Shown one piece after another: positions 7,667 to 13,467 of a stretch of DNA of 13,467 nucleotides. The notes below the pieces were generated by a model. It saw nothing but the letters and a program-made list of their open reading frames with translations. It was not told the origin of the DNA and ran no database searches. Source of the stretch: Candidatus Eiseniibacteriota bacterium. GTDB taxonomy: Bacteria; Eisenbacteria; RBG-16-71-46. Made by a program: the position numbers and the translations under genes. The stretch's first letter is position 1. Each line of letters opens with the position of its first letter. The DNA lies in the NCBI GenBank assembly GCA_023249815.1, contig JAHFBX010000035.1:1-13467 (forward strand), in the 5' to 3' direction.

Positions 7667-9175
7667 CTATGCCTTGAACTGGGCCTTGAACGCCTTGGCG
7701 GCTGCGTGCATGCGCTTGTCGTCCTCGGGCGAGATGACCTTCGCTGTGCGGATGTTGTGCGCCACTTCCGCGTACTGGTTCGCGACGAACACGAGCCACT
7801 CGGCTTCGAACTTGCGCACGGCCGCGACGGGCACGTCGTCGAGGTAGCCGTTCGCGCCGGCCCAGATCGAGATGACCTGCTGCTCCACGGCCATGGGCGC
7901 GAACTGCCCCTGCTTCAGCAGTTCCACCATGCGATCGCCGCGCGTCAATTGCGCCTGCGTGCTCTTGTCCAGGTCCGAGCCGAACTGCGCGAACGCCGCG
8001 AGTGCCCTGTACTGCGCCAGGTCCAGGCGCAGCCGTCCGGCGACCTGGCGCATGGCCTTGATCTGGGCGTTGCCACCGACGCGCGACACCGAGATGCCGA
8101 CGTTGATGGCCGGGCGCACGCCGGAGTAGAACAGGTCGCCCTCGAGGAAGATCTGGCCGTCGGTGATCGAGATGACGTTCGTGGGGATGTAAGCTGACAC
8201 GTCTCCGGCCTGCGTCTCGATGAACGGCAGCGCGGTGAGCGAACCGCCGCCCTTCTCGTTCGAGAGCTTGCAGGCGCGCTCGAGCAGCCGCGAGTGCAGG
8301 TAGAACACGTCGCCCGGGTATGCTTCGCGGCCCGGCGGGCGGCGCAGCAGCAGCGCCAGCTGGCGGTAGGCCGTGGCGTGCTTGGAGAGGTCGTCGTACA
8401 CACACAGCACGTGGCCGCCGGCGTACGTGAACTCCTCGCCCATCGTGACGCCCGAGTAGGGCGCGATGTACTGGAGCGGTGCCGGCTCGGAGGCCGACGC
8501 GGTCACTACGATCGTGTACTCCATGGCGCCGTGCTTCTCGAGCGTGCCGACCACGTTCGCGACCGTGGACTCTTTCTGGCCGATCGCCACGTACACGCAG
8601 ATGACGCCCGTGCCCTTCTGGTTCAGGATGGTGTCGATCGCGATCGTGGTCTTGCCGGTCTGGCGGTCACCGATGATGAGCTCGCGCTGCCCGCGCCCGA
8701 TCGGGATCATCGCGTCGATGGCCTTGATGCCCGTCTGCAGTGGCTCGACGACGGGCTGGCGGTCGATGACGCCCGGGGCCTTGAACTCGATGTTGCGGAA
8801 CTTGTCCGAGCCAATCGGTCCCTTGCCGTCCACCGGCTGGCCGATGGCGTTGACGACGCGCCCGATCATGGCCTTGCCGACGGGCACGGAGGCGATACGT
8901 CCCGTGCATTCGACGCGATCGCCTTCCCTGATGTTCTTGTCGGAGCCGAACAGCACGGCGCCGACGTTGTCTTCTTCGAGGTTCAGCACCATGCCCATGA
9001 TGTCGCCCGGGAACTTGATCAGCTCGCCGGCCATGGCGTCTTCGAGACCCCACAGACGCGCGATGCCGTCGCCCACGGACAGCACGCTGCCGACGCTCTT
9101 CGTTTCGAGCTTGGCCTCGTAACGCTCGAGTTCCTGCGCCAGGATGGCGCTCACTTCTTCCGGTCGAAAGGACAT
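7667..9175 (-). CDS. atpA: F1Fo ATP synthase alpha subunit
   Basis: The 502-aa protein is full length. It has the non-catalytic nucleotide site GDRQTGKT (169-176), and the arginine finger in SVSRVGG at Arg365, equivalent to E. coli alpha Arg373, which completes the catalytic site on beta. The N-terminal helix (FRPEEVSAILAQELERYE) binds the delta subunit. The beta-barrel contains VGSVLSVGDGIARLWGLEDAMAGE. ATG at 9175 follows a 61-nt gap after atpH, the largest gap in the operon, which contains a hairpin at 9221-9237. The SD candidate GGGGAAG is about 8-14 nt upstream. Confidence 0.98.
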   Translation of the reverse strand: MSFRPEEVSAILAQELERYEAKLETKSVGSVLSVGDGIARLWGLEDAMAGELIKFPGDIMGMVLNLEEDNVGAVLFGSDKNIREGDRVECTGRIASVPVGKAMIGRVVNAIGQPVDGKGPIGSDKFRNIEFKAPGVIDRQPVVEPLQTGIKAIDAMIPIGRGQRELIIGDRQTGKTTIAIDTILNQKGTGVICVYVAIGQKESTVANVVGTLEKHGAMEYTIVVTASASEPAPLQYIAPYSGVTMGEEFTYAGGHVLCVYDDLSKHATAYRQLALLLRRPPGREAYPGDVFYLHSRLLERACKLSNEKGGGSLTALPFIETQAGDVSAYIPTNVISITDGQIFLEGDLFYSGVRPAINVGISVSRVGGNAQIKAMRQVAGRLRLDLAQYRALAAFAQFGSDLDKSTQAQLTRGDRMVELLKQGQFAPMAVEQQVISIWAGANGYLDDVPVAAVRKFEAEWLVFVANQYAEVAHNIRTAKVISPEDDKRMHAAAKAFKAQFKA

Positions 9176-9220
9176 TGGGTGGCTTCCCCGTTCGTTCAGT
9201 GTGGGCGGTGCGTCCGCGTG

Positions 9221-9237
9221 GCCGTGACTGGCACGGC
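9221..9237 (-). other. Intercistronic hairpin between atpH and atpA
   Basis: GCCGTG (9221-9226) and CACGGC (9232-9237) pair perfectly with a 5-nt loop. The hairpin begins at the last base of the atpH stop codon on the minus strand. Such a stem could reduce read-through ribosomes or mark an mRNA processing point between the stalk and head genes, but it could also be incidental in GC-rich DNA. Confidence 0.35.
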
Positions 9238-9812
9238 TACACGCTCACTTCGTAGAGCTGGTGGGCGAGCGACGCGAGCAGGTTCTTGATGCTGCGATCG
9301 ATGACGCGATCGCCGATGCGCACGTAGGCGCCGCCCACGAGCGAGGCGTCCACTTGGGAGTCGAGCACGATCTTCTTGCGCGTAAAGCGCTCGAGTTCTC
9401 CGTGCAGGCGCTTCCGTTCGGCGTCGGTGAGCGCCACGGCGCTCACGACGGTGGCGCGCTCGAGGCCCTGCACGCGCTGGACGATGACCTGGAACTCGTG
9501 CGCGACGGCGCCGATCAGTACCAGGCGCTTCTTGCGCAACAGCAGGTCCGCGAACACGCGTATGCCAGGCGACACCTTCCCGGTGAGACCCTGCTCCAGC
9601 ACCTTGCGGCGGTCGGCGGGGCTGACTTGAGGATCCAGCAGGAACCTGCCGGCCCGCGTACCGGGGGCCACCAGCGTGACCAGCCCGTGCAGCTCGGCGA
9701 GCGCCGTTTCGAGCGCGGCGAGCGGCGGCTGTGCGGCCTTGGCCGCCTGCCGTTCGGTCAGGATCTGCAGGGCGCGGGCGTACCGCGCGGCGACGGAAGC
9801 GTCCTTGATCAT
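9237..9812 (-). CDS. atpH: F1Fo ATP synthase delta subunit
   Basis: The 191-aa protein is the peripheral-stalk cap (OSCP-like) linking subunit b to the alpha N-termini. It opens VAARYARALQILTE, a typical delta start. The middle holds DPQVSPADRRKVLEQGL and FADLLLRKKRL (family pattern F...LL.KKRL). The C-terminus ends DASLVGGAYVRIGDRVIDRSIKNLLASL, the family's G.V.RIGD.V.D.S...L.L signature. The ATG at 9812 overlaps the atpF stop codon in an ATGA arrangement, so translation is coupled. A longer reading of this frame, upstream into atpF, is not coding. Confidence 0.94.
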   Translation of the reverse strand: MIKDASVAARYARALQILTERQAAKAAQPPLAALETALAELHGLVTLVAPGTRAGRFLLDPQVSPADRRKVLEQGLTGKVSPGIRVFADLLLRKKRLVLIGAVAHEFQVIVQRVQGLERATVVSAVALTDAERKRLHGELERFTRKKIVLDSQVDASLVGGAYVRIGDRVIDRSIKNLLASLAHQLYEVSV

Positions 9813-10297
9813 CGAAGCGTACCGACCTCGTCGATGAACTGGCCCGCCAGCTTGCGCTGCGCCGGGTCGTCCAACTTGGTCTTCAGGATCTTCTCGGCGG
9901 TGGCGAGAGACAGACCGATGACTTGCTCCTTTAGGATCTCCTTCGCCTTCTCGCGCTCGCGCATCATCTCGTCCTCGGCTCTCGCGAGGCGGTCCTGCGC
10001 CTCCTTCTGGGCCTGGGCGCGGATCTCGCCCGCCACCTTCTGGCCCTCGGCCACGGACTCGAGGAGTCGCGCGCGAGCCTGCGCCTCGATGCCGCGCAGG
10101 TCCTGCTCGAGCTTGGCCTTGAGCTGGTCGGCGTCCTGCTGCCGCCGCTCGGCCTCGGCGAACTCGCCGGCGATTCTTTGCCGGCGCGCCTCGAGCTGCG
10201 CGGTCAGCGGTCCCCAGGCCCACTTGCTCAAGCCCCAGAGCAGGAGCAGGAAGCCCAGGATCTGGGTGCCGACCATGCGGATGTCGATCAGGTTCAT
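9809..10297 (-). CDS. atpF: F1Fo ATP synthase b subunit
   Basis: The 162-aa peripheral-stalk protein has one N-terminal membrane helix (about residues 8-28, TQILGFLLLLWGLSKWAWGPL). The rest is a long charged, Ala/Glu/Arg/Gln-rich helix that dimerises as a right-handed coiled coil (residues 30-140), with ATAEKILKTKL near the end for delta contact. It is the usual length for the family. The ATG at 10297 has GGGGGA 6 nt upstream. The stop overlaps the atpH start. Confidence 0.95.
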   Translation of the reverse strand: MNLIDIRMVGTQILGFLLLLWGLSKWAWGPLTAQLEARRQRIAGEFAEAERRQQDADQLKAKLEQDLRGIEAQARARLLESVAEGQKVAGEIRAQAQKEAQDRLARAEDEMMREREKAKEILKEQVIGLSLATAEKILKTKLDDPAQRKLAGQFIDEVGTLR

Positions 10298-10350
10298 TCG
10301 TGTTCCCCCGGGGCGGGCCGTGGCCTACGCCAGCAGCCGCGCCCGCTGGT

Positions 10351-10581
10351 TCAGATCTTGCCCTTCAAGAGGAACATGGTGACGAACGCGTAGATCGTGA
10401 GCGCTTCGGCGAGCGCCGCGATGATGATCATGGCGAGCTGGATCTTGGCCGTGGCTTCGGGCTGACGGCCGATCGCCTGCATCGCGCCCTGGCCGATCAG
10501 GCCCAAGCCGATGCCCGAACCGATCGCGGCGATGCCGATGCCGAGGGGAAGACCGAGTGAAAGTGCGGCATGCAGATCCAT
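10351..10581 (-). CDS. atpE: F1Fo ATP synthase c subunit (rotor ring)
   Basis: The 76-aa two-helix hairpin forms the membrane rotor ring. Helix 1 is Gly-rich (IGIAAIGSGIGLGLIGQGA, GxGxGxG-like packing). The loop carries RQPE (39-42), which contacts gamma/epsilon. Helix 2 carries the ion-binding Glu59 in ALAEALTIYAF. The positions that supply extra Na+ ligands in Ilyobacter (Gln32, Ser66, Thr67) correspond to Leu26, Ala60 and Leu61 here, so the ring is most likely proton-specific. A consensus AGGAGG (complement of 10588-10593) sits 6 nt before ATG, the best RBS in the operon. This fits the need for many c copies per enzyme. Confidence 0.96.
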   Translation of the reverse strand: MDLHAALSLGLPLGIGIAAIGSGIGLGLIGQGAMQAIGRQPEATAKIQLAMIIIAALAEALTIYAFVTMFLLKGKI

Positions 10582-10601
10582 GAACGACCTCCTGTGTGGA
10601 T

Positions 10602-11975
10602 TCAGTGAGCGTGCTGCGCATCCCCCCCGTGCCCGTGCTCGTCGTGAGACTCGTGTGGCAGCATGAGGAGGATGTAGATGGAACTGAGAACGGTGAACAC
10701 CATCGCCTGCAGCGCGCTGCCGAGCAGCGCGAGCGGGAAGAACAGCGCGTGAATCGGAATGCCGAATGGCACGTTCTGGAACGGCAGCATGGTCACGCCG
10801 AGCGACGCGAACGCCACCAGCAGCATGTCCTCGCCGAAGATGTTGCCGAACAGTCGGCACGAGAGCGAGATGGGCTTCGCGAGTTCGCCGAGCACGTGGA
10901 TGGGCAGCATGAGCGGCGCCAGGAGCCAGCCCGTGAGATCGCGCGGGCTGCCGAGCATGTGGTCGAGCCAGCCCAAGGGGCCCAGTTCCTTGAAGCCGAT
11001 GAACTGGACGTACACGAACACGGTGAGCGCGAGCGCCACCGTCACGTTCAGGCTCGCCGTGGGAGAGTGCATGAACGGGATCAAGCCGAACAGGTTCATG
11101 CTCAGGATGTAGAGAAACAGCGTGCCGAGGAACGGCACGAAACGCGGACCGTGCTTGGGGCCGAGGATGCCGGTGATGAAGTCAGTGAGCCCTTCGACCA
11201 CGGTCTCGACGCCATTCTGGAGTCCGCTCGGGATGAGCTGCGGGTTGCGGCTCGCGAGGAACGCGACCAGCAGAAGCAGCAGCGCGATGAACAGCGAGAA
11301 GACGAGGATCTCGTAGTGATACAGGAAGTCCGCCCACGGCTTGCCGTGGTTGGCGCCGGCGATGAGCGTGATGACGTTCACGAACTCCTGGCCGCCCTCT
11401 TCCTGGTCGCCTTCCTCGGCCCCGGTCGCGTGCTCGGAGCCGCCTGGGGCCGCCGTGCCGTGCGTCTCGGGCGCCGACGTCTCGGTGGGCGTCGCGTGCT
11501 GGGCGGTCGCGCGGGTGAGCGCGCCCAGCGCGAACCACGTCACCACGGCGAGCGCCACCGCGGCGAACGCGGCGCGGAACGGGTGCCGGATGAGTGCCCC
11601 CCACGCACGTGAGCCGAGCAGTACCTGCGAAGTGGCCTTCAAGACGATGACCGCGAGCGGCAGCAGGAACCCGAGCAGGAGCGCCAGCGGCGAGAGGAGC
11701 GACAACAGCACCGCGCCCGCCGCGAACAGGAGCAGCATGCCGAGCAGCGCGAAGCCCAGCTTCTGCGTGGCGCCCGGCGAGCCGCGATCGGTTCCGAACA
11801 GCGGCACCACGATGCGCTCGAGGAGCTGCAGGTTGACGAGCGACCAGAACACGCCGGCGCCGAAGCCGAGTCCCAGGAGCGGGCTCGCGTACGTGGCGGC
11901 CATGAGCGCCAGCACTCCCCCGAGCCAGGTGGAGGTCTTGCGCACGCGTGCGAGGAATTCGAGACCCATGTTCAC
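10602..11975 (-). CDS. atpB: F1Fo ATP synthase a subunit fused to an N-terminal ATP-synthase-I-like domain
   Basis: The single 457-aa frame is far longer than a usual a subunit (about 220-360 aa). Residues about 9-118 hold four hydrophobic segments with VRKTSTWLGGVLAL, GAGVFWSLVNLQLLERIV and LLPLAVIVLKA, the pattern of ATP-synthase-I (AtpI, PF03899-type) proteins. In other genomes these precede atpB as a separate gene. Residues 130-155 form another hydrophobic segment after RHPFR, ending TRATAQ, which looks like a signal peptide. Residues 156-215 are an acidic/His linker. Residues 215-440 are the a subunit proper, with the essential Arg374 in SLSCRLFGNIF and a terminal His-rich tail. No in-frame stop or well-placed internal start separates the parts. 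The start is GTG 11975 or ATG 11969, and both have poor SD sequences. The proton half-channel function is certain, and the fusion reading is likely. Confidence 0.92.
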   Translation of the reverse strand: MNMGLEFLARVRKTSTWLGGVLALMAATYASPLLGLGFGAGVFWSLVNLQLLERIVVPLFGTDRGSPGATQKLGFALLGMLLLFAAGAVLLSLLSPLALLLGFLLPLAVIVLKATSQVLLGSRAWGALIRHPFRAAFAAVALAVVTWFALGALTRATAQHATPTETSAPETHGTAAPGGSEHATGAEEGDQEEGGQEFVNVITLIAGANHGKPWADFLYHYEILVFSLFIALLLLLVAFLASRNPQLIPSGLQNGVETVVEGLTDFITGILGPKHGPRFVPFLGTLFLYILSMNLFGLIPFMHSPTASLNVTVALALTVFVYVQFIGFKELGPLGWLDHMLGSPRDLTGWLLAPLMLPIHVLGELAKPISLSCRLFGNIFGEDMLLVAFASLGVTMLPFQNVPFGIPIHALFFPLALLGSALQAMVFTVLSSIYILLMLPHESHDEHGHGGDAQHAH

Positions 11976-11984
11976 CGCCGGGCG

Positions 11985-12001
11985 CGCCGCGTCACGCGGC
12001 G
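11985..12001 (-). other. Hairpin between atpZ and the atpI-atpB fusion
   Basis: CGCCGCG (11985-11991) and CGCGGCG (11995-12001) form a perfect 7-bp stem with a TCA loop in the 32-bp gap. It sits just upstream of the atpB start and could hold down its weak ribosome binding region. No T-run follows. Confidence 0.35.
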
Positions 12002-12007
12002 GCGGCC

Positions 12008-12250
12008 TCAGCGCTCCTGTGATTCGAGATAACGCCGGTAGATGAGCCAGACCTCACGCCCCGCGGCCACGAAACCCAGGATGAGTCCCGCGATCGACAG
12101 CCAGGGCGACGTGTGAAAACGTCGGTCTCCGAGGTCCCCGAGGAAGAAGCCGACCAGGGGCGAGATGATGAGCAGGGTGGGGATGGCGAGCAGCATGGCT
12201 GCGCTCCGCATCGCCGCTTGGTCCGGGCGCTTGTCCTGCGGAGGTGCCAT
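12008..12250 (-). CDS. atpZ: AtpZ-like ATP synthase accessory membrane protein
   Basis: The 80-aa protein has two membrane helices (about 16-38 and 48-70). The signature VGFFLGDLGDRRFHTSPWLSIAGLILGFVAAG matches the AtpZ/ATPase_gene1 family (PF09527), small proteins encoded first in many atp operons. They are linked to ion uptake or assembly of the c-ring together with AtpI. I chose ATG 12250, which gives the family's usual length and has GAGG 8 nt upstream. An in-frame start at 12358 would add 36 residues with no family match. It is the first gene of the atp operon. Confidence 0.85.
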   Translation of the reverse strand: MAPPQDKRPDQAAMRSAAMLLAIPTLLIISPLVGFFLGDLGDRRFHTSPWLSIAGLILGFVAAGREVWLIYRRYLESQER

Positions 12251-12411
12251 ACGGCTGACCTCGTGAGTGAAAGTTTTCACAATCCCTGAGCCAACCGTAT
12301 TGTTTTCAACGGCTGACGAGGGCGGCAGCACCCTAGTCGAAGCCCCATTCCGGGTCAAGAGCGAAGGGCTACGAAGGGGGCATTCCTTGCCCCTGCGAGG
12401 CGACCGAAGCT
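12251..12411. promoter_or_regulatory. Divergent regulatory region between atpZ and the NUDIX gene
   Basis: This AT-richer patch contains a palindrome GTGAAA-GT-TTTCAC (12267-12280) and a direct repeat ACGGCTGAC (12251-12259 and 12309-12317). A plausible rightward promoter is TTCACA (12276-12281), a 16-bp spacer, then TATTGT (12298-12303), so the palindrome overlaps its -35. For the leftward atp operon, TTGAAA (complement of 12304-12309) is a possible -35, but the -10 at the right distance is poor. The palindrome may be an operator affecting both directions. No sequence-specific regulator can be named. Confidence 0.45.
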
Positions 12412-13014
12412 ATGGTGCCGCGCGTGATCCCGATCTCCTGCACCCAGGTCGAGGTGCATGTCTTCCGCAGACGCGGTAAACGACTGGAAGTCTTGCTCAT
12501 ACGACGCTCGCAGGAGCGTTCTCTGGCAGGAGTGTGGCAGCCTGTGACAGGCGGTATCGAGCAGGGGGAATCGGCCCTGCTGGCGGCGGCGAGGGAAGTC
12601 ATTGAGGAGACAGGGCTTAGTCCCATTCGCTGGTGGGCGTTAGAGCATCTTGCCACGTTCTATGATCCGGGGCGCGACCACGTCCGGGTCGTTCCCGTCT
12701 TCGCTGCCGAGGTCGCGTGGACGGACGCCGTCCAGCTCTCGCACGAGCACGACCGGTATGCCTTCGTCTCGCTCACGGAGGCGAAGCGTCGCGTGCTGTG
12801 GGCGACGCAGCGCGAGGCGATCGCGGCGCTGCGCGACGAGTTGTTCTCGGGTTCGCCGGGCGGCGCGGCTCGCGAGGTGACCGCGCGCATGCCAAGGGCG
12901 AGACGCCGACGCCGGTCCGAGCCTGCGCGCGGAACGCGCCGCGACCCCCCGCCCTCCCCCGCACGCAAGTCGTCGCGACGCCCGCGCCGGCGCCGGCGCC
13001 CATCCTCGCGATAG
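12412..13014 (+). CDS. NUDIX hydrolase with arginine-rich C-terminal tail
   Basis: The 200-aa protein has a complete Nudix box at residues 47-69: G47...E53, then R61-E62-V-x-E65-E66-T-G-L, with all metal-binding Glu residues present. It should therefore cleave a nucleoside diphosphate-linked substrate with Mg2+. The surroundings (VEVHVFRRRGKRLEVLLIRRS, WQPVTGG and, late, HEHDRYAFVSLTEAKRRVLWATQREAI) resemble NudB-like dNTP/dihydroneopterin-triphosphate pyrophosphohydrolases and related proteins. The exact substrate is not determinable. The catalytic domain ends near residue 148. Residues 161-200 contain 18 Arg in 40, plus Pro and Ser, and are predicted disordered and nucleic-acid- or membrane-binding. 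ATG 12412 has GAGG 11 nt upstream; GTG 12415 or 12424 are alternatives. The stop overlaps the RBS of yajQ. Confidence 0.85.
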   Translation: MVPRVIPISCTQVEVHVFRRRGKRLEVLLIRRSQERSLAGVWQPVTGGIEQGESALLAAAREVIEETGLSPIRWWALEHLATFYDPGRDHVRVVPVFAAEVAWTDAVQLSHEHDRYAFVSLTEAKRRVLWATQREAIAALRDELFSGSPGGAAREVTARMPRARRRRRSEPARGTRRDPPPSPARKSSRRPRRRRRPSSR

Positions 13015-13026
13015 GAGACACCACAG

Positions 13027-13467
13027 ATGGCAGCGAACAACTCTTTCGACGTCACCACGGGCGTGGACATGATGGAGGTACAGAACGCGGTGGACCAGGC
13101 GACCAAGGAGATCACGCAGCGCTACGACTTCAAGGGCCTCAAGGTCGGCATCGAGCTCGACACGAAGGCCAAGACCATCACGCTCACGGCCCCCGACGGG
13201 AACCGACTCGCCGCGGTCTGGGACGTGCTCCAATCCAAGATGGTGAAGCGCAAGGTCGCTTTGAAGAACCTGAAGCCCGGCAAGATCGAGACCGCGGCCG
13301 CCTCCTCCGCGCGGCAGCTGGTCGAGATCCAGGACGGCCTCACGAGCGAGCAGGCCAAGGAAGTGGTGCGCCACTTGAAGGACGCCAAGCTCAAGCGTGT
13401 GCAGGCCTCGATCAATGCCGAGACCGTGCGCATCTCGGGCCCCGACAAGGACGACCTGCAGGACGCC
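13027..13467 (+). CDS. yajQ: YajQ-family nucleotide-binding protein, cut by the window end
   Basis: The 147 residues visible correspond to nearly all of the family's usual length of about 160. The start NSFDVTTGVDMMEVQNAVDQ followed by ATKEITQRYDFKG matches the YajQ N-terminus. KDAKLKRVQASINAETVRISGPDKDDLQ matches the conserved C-terminal KDSKLKVQA...VRVTGKSRDDLQ region. YajQ proteins bind nucleotides, and some members bind cyclic-di-GMP and act as transcription co-regulators (shown in Xanthomonas/Pseudomonas homologues). ATG 13027 has AGGAG (13013-13017) 9 nt upstream, overlapping the TAG of the NUDIX gene, so the two are probably co-translated. There is no in-frame stop before the window end. 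Confidence 0.93.
   Translation, partial: MAANNSFDVTTGVDMMEVQNAVDQATKEITQRYDFKGLKVGIELDTKAKTITLTAPDGNRLAAVWDVLQSKMVKRKVALKNLKPGKIETAAASSARQLVEIQDGLTSEQAKEVVRHLKDAKLKRVQASINAETVRISGPDKDDLQDA

Noticed and set aside
8294..9289. Plus-strand 331-codon frame opposite atpA
   Set aside because: It is antisense shadow of atpA with no RBS and a biased Arg/Asp/His composition.

Overview
The window is a GC-rich bacterial segment (roughly two thirds G+C by eye) dominated by one complete F-type ATP synthase operon on the minus strand. The best lineage clue is the first protein. It is a secreted right-handed parallel beta-helix protein ending in a FlgD-Ig-like, Por/type-IX-like C-terminal module with a GPNP...FDVQGRLV...PGLYLVRY pattern. 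That architecture is common in FCB-group and neighbouring candidate phyla such as Eisenbacteria. The phylum is an inference from family style, not a placement. No rRNA, tRNA, CRISPR array, transposase or intact insertion sequence was seen.

Layout. Positions 1-350 hold no convincing gene but contain a perfect 10+10 inverted repeat. The beta-helix gene follows (351-1961, +). At 2039-2134 (+) a small ORF with its own ribosome binding site starts like a macrodomain (ADP-ribose-binding) protein and breaks off after about 18 matching residues. On the minus strand come a secreted, bilobal retropepsin-like aspartic protease with a C-terminal PDZ domain (2215-3465) and, upstream of it, a TonB-like periplasmic-bridge protein (3663-4382). 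At 4606-4984 (+) a TetR regulator with its promoter, operator and RBS is cut off inside its helix-turn-helix. It joins, out of frame, the C-terminal half of a VOC/glyoxalase-like protein, which looks like a deletion scar. A strong hairpin at 4989-5021 separates these remnants from the convergent ATP synthase operon.

The ATP synthase operon (minus strand, 12250 down to 5109) has the order atpZ, an atpI-atpB fusion, atpE, atpF, atpH, atpA, atpG, atpD, atpC, with gaps of 0 to 61 nt and some overlaps. All subunits needed for the F1 head (alpha, beta, gamma, delta, epsilon) and the Fo membrane motor (a, b, c) are present with their key catalytic or ion-translocating residues. Two features stand out. 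The a subunit carries an N-terminal ATP-synthase-I-like membrane domain plus a signal-peptide-like helix. The epsilon subunit is only 89 residues and lacks the C-terminal helical inhibitory domain. The c subunit has the essential Glu but none of the extra Na+ ligands, which suggests a proton-driven enzyme.

A 161-bp divergent region (12251-12411) separates atpZ from a rightward pair: a NUDIX hydrolase with an unusual arginine-rich tail (12412-13014), and yajQ (from 13027), whose RBS overlaps the NUDIX stop codon and which runs off the window end.

The most notable points are the atpI-atpB fusion, the two independent broken genes (macrodomain and TetR/VOC) flanking the protease-TonB pair, and the Arg-rich NUDIX tail. 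No wholly new multi-gene system could be demonstrated.
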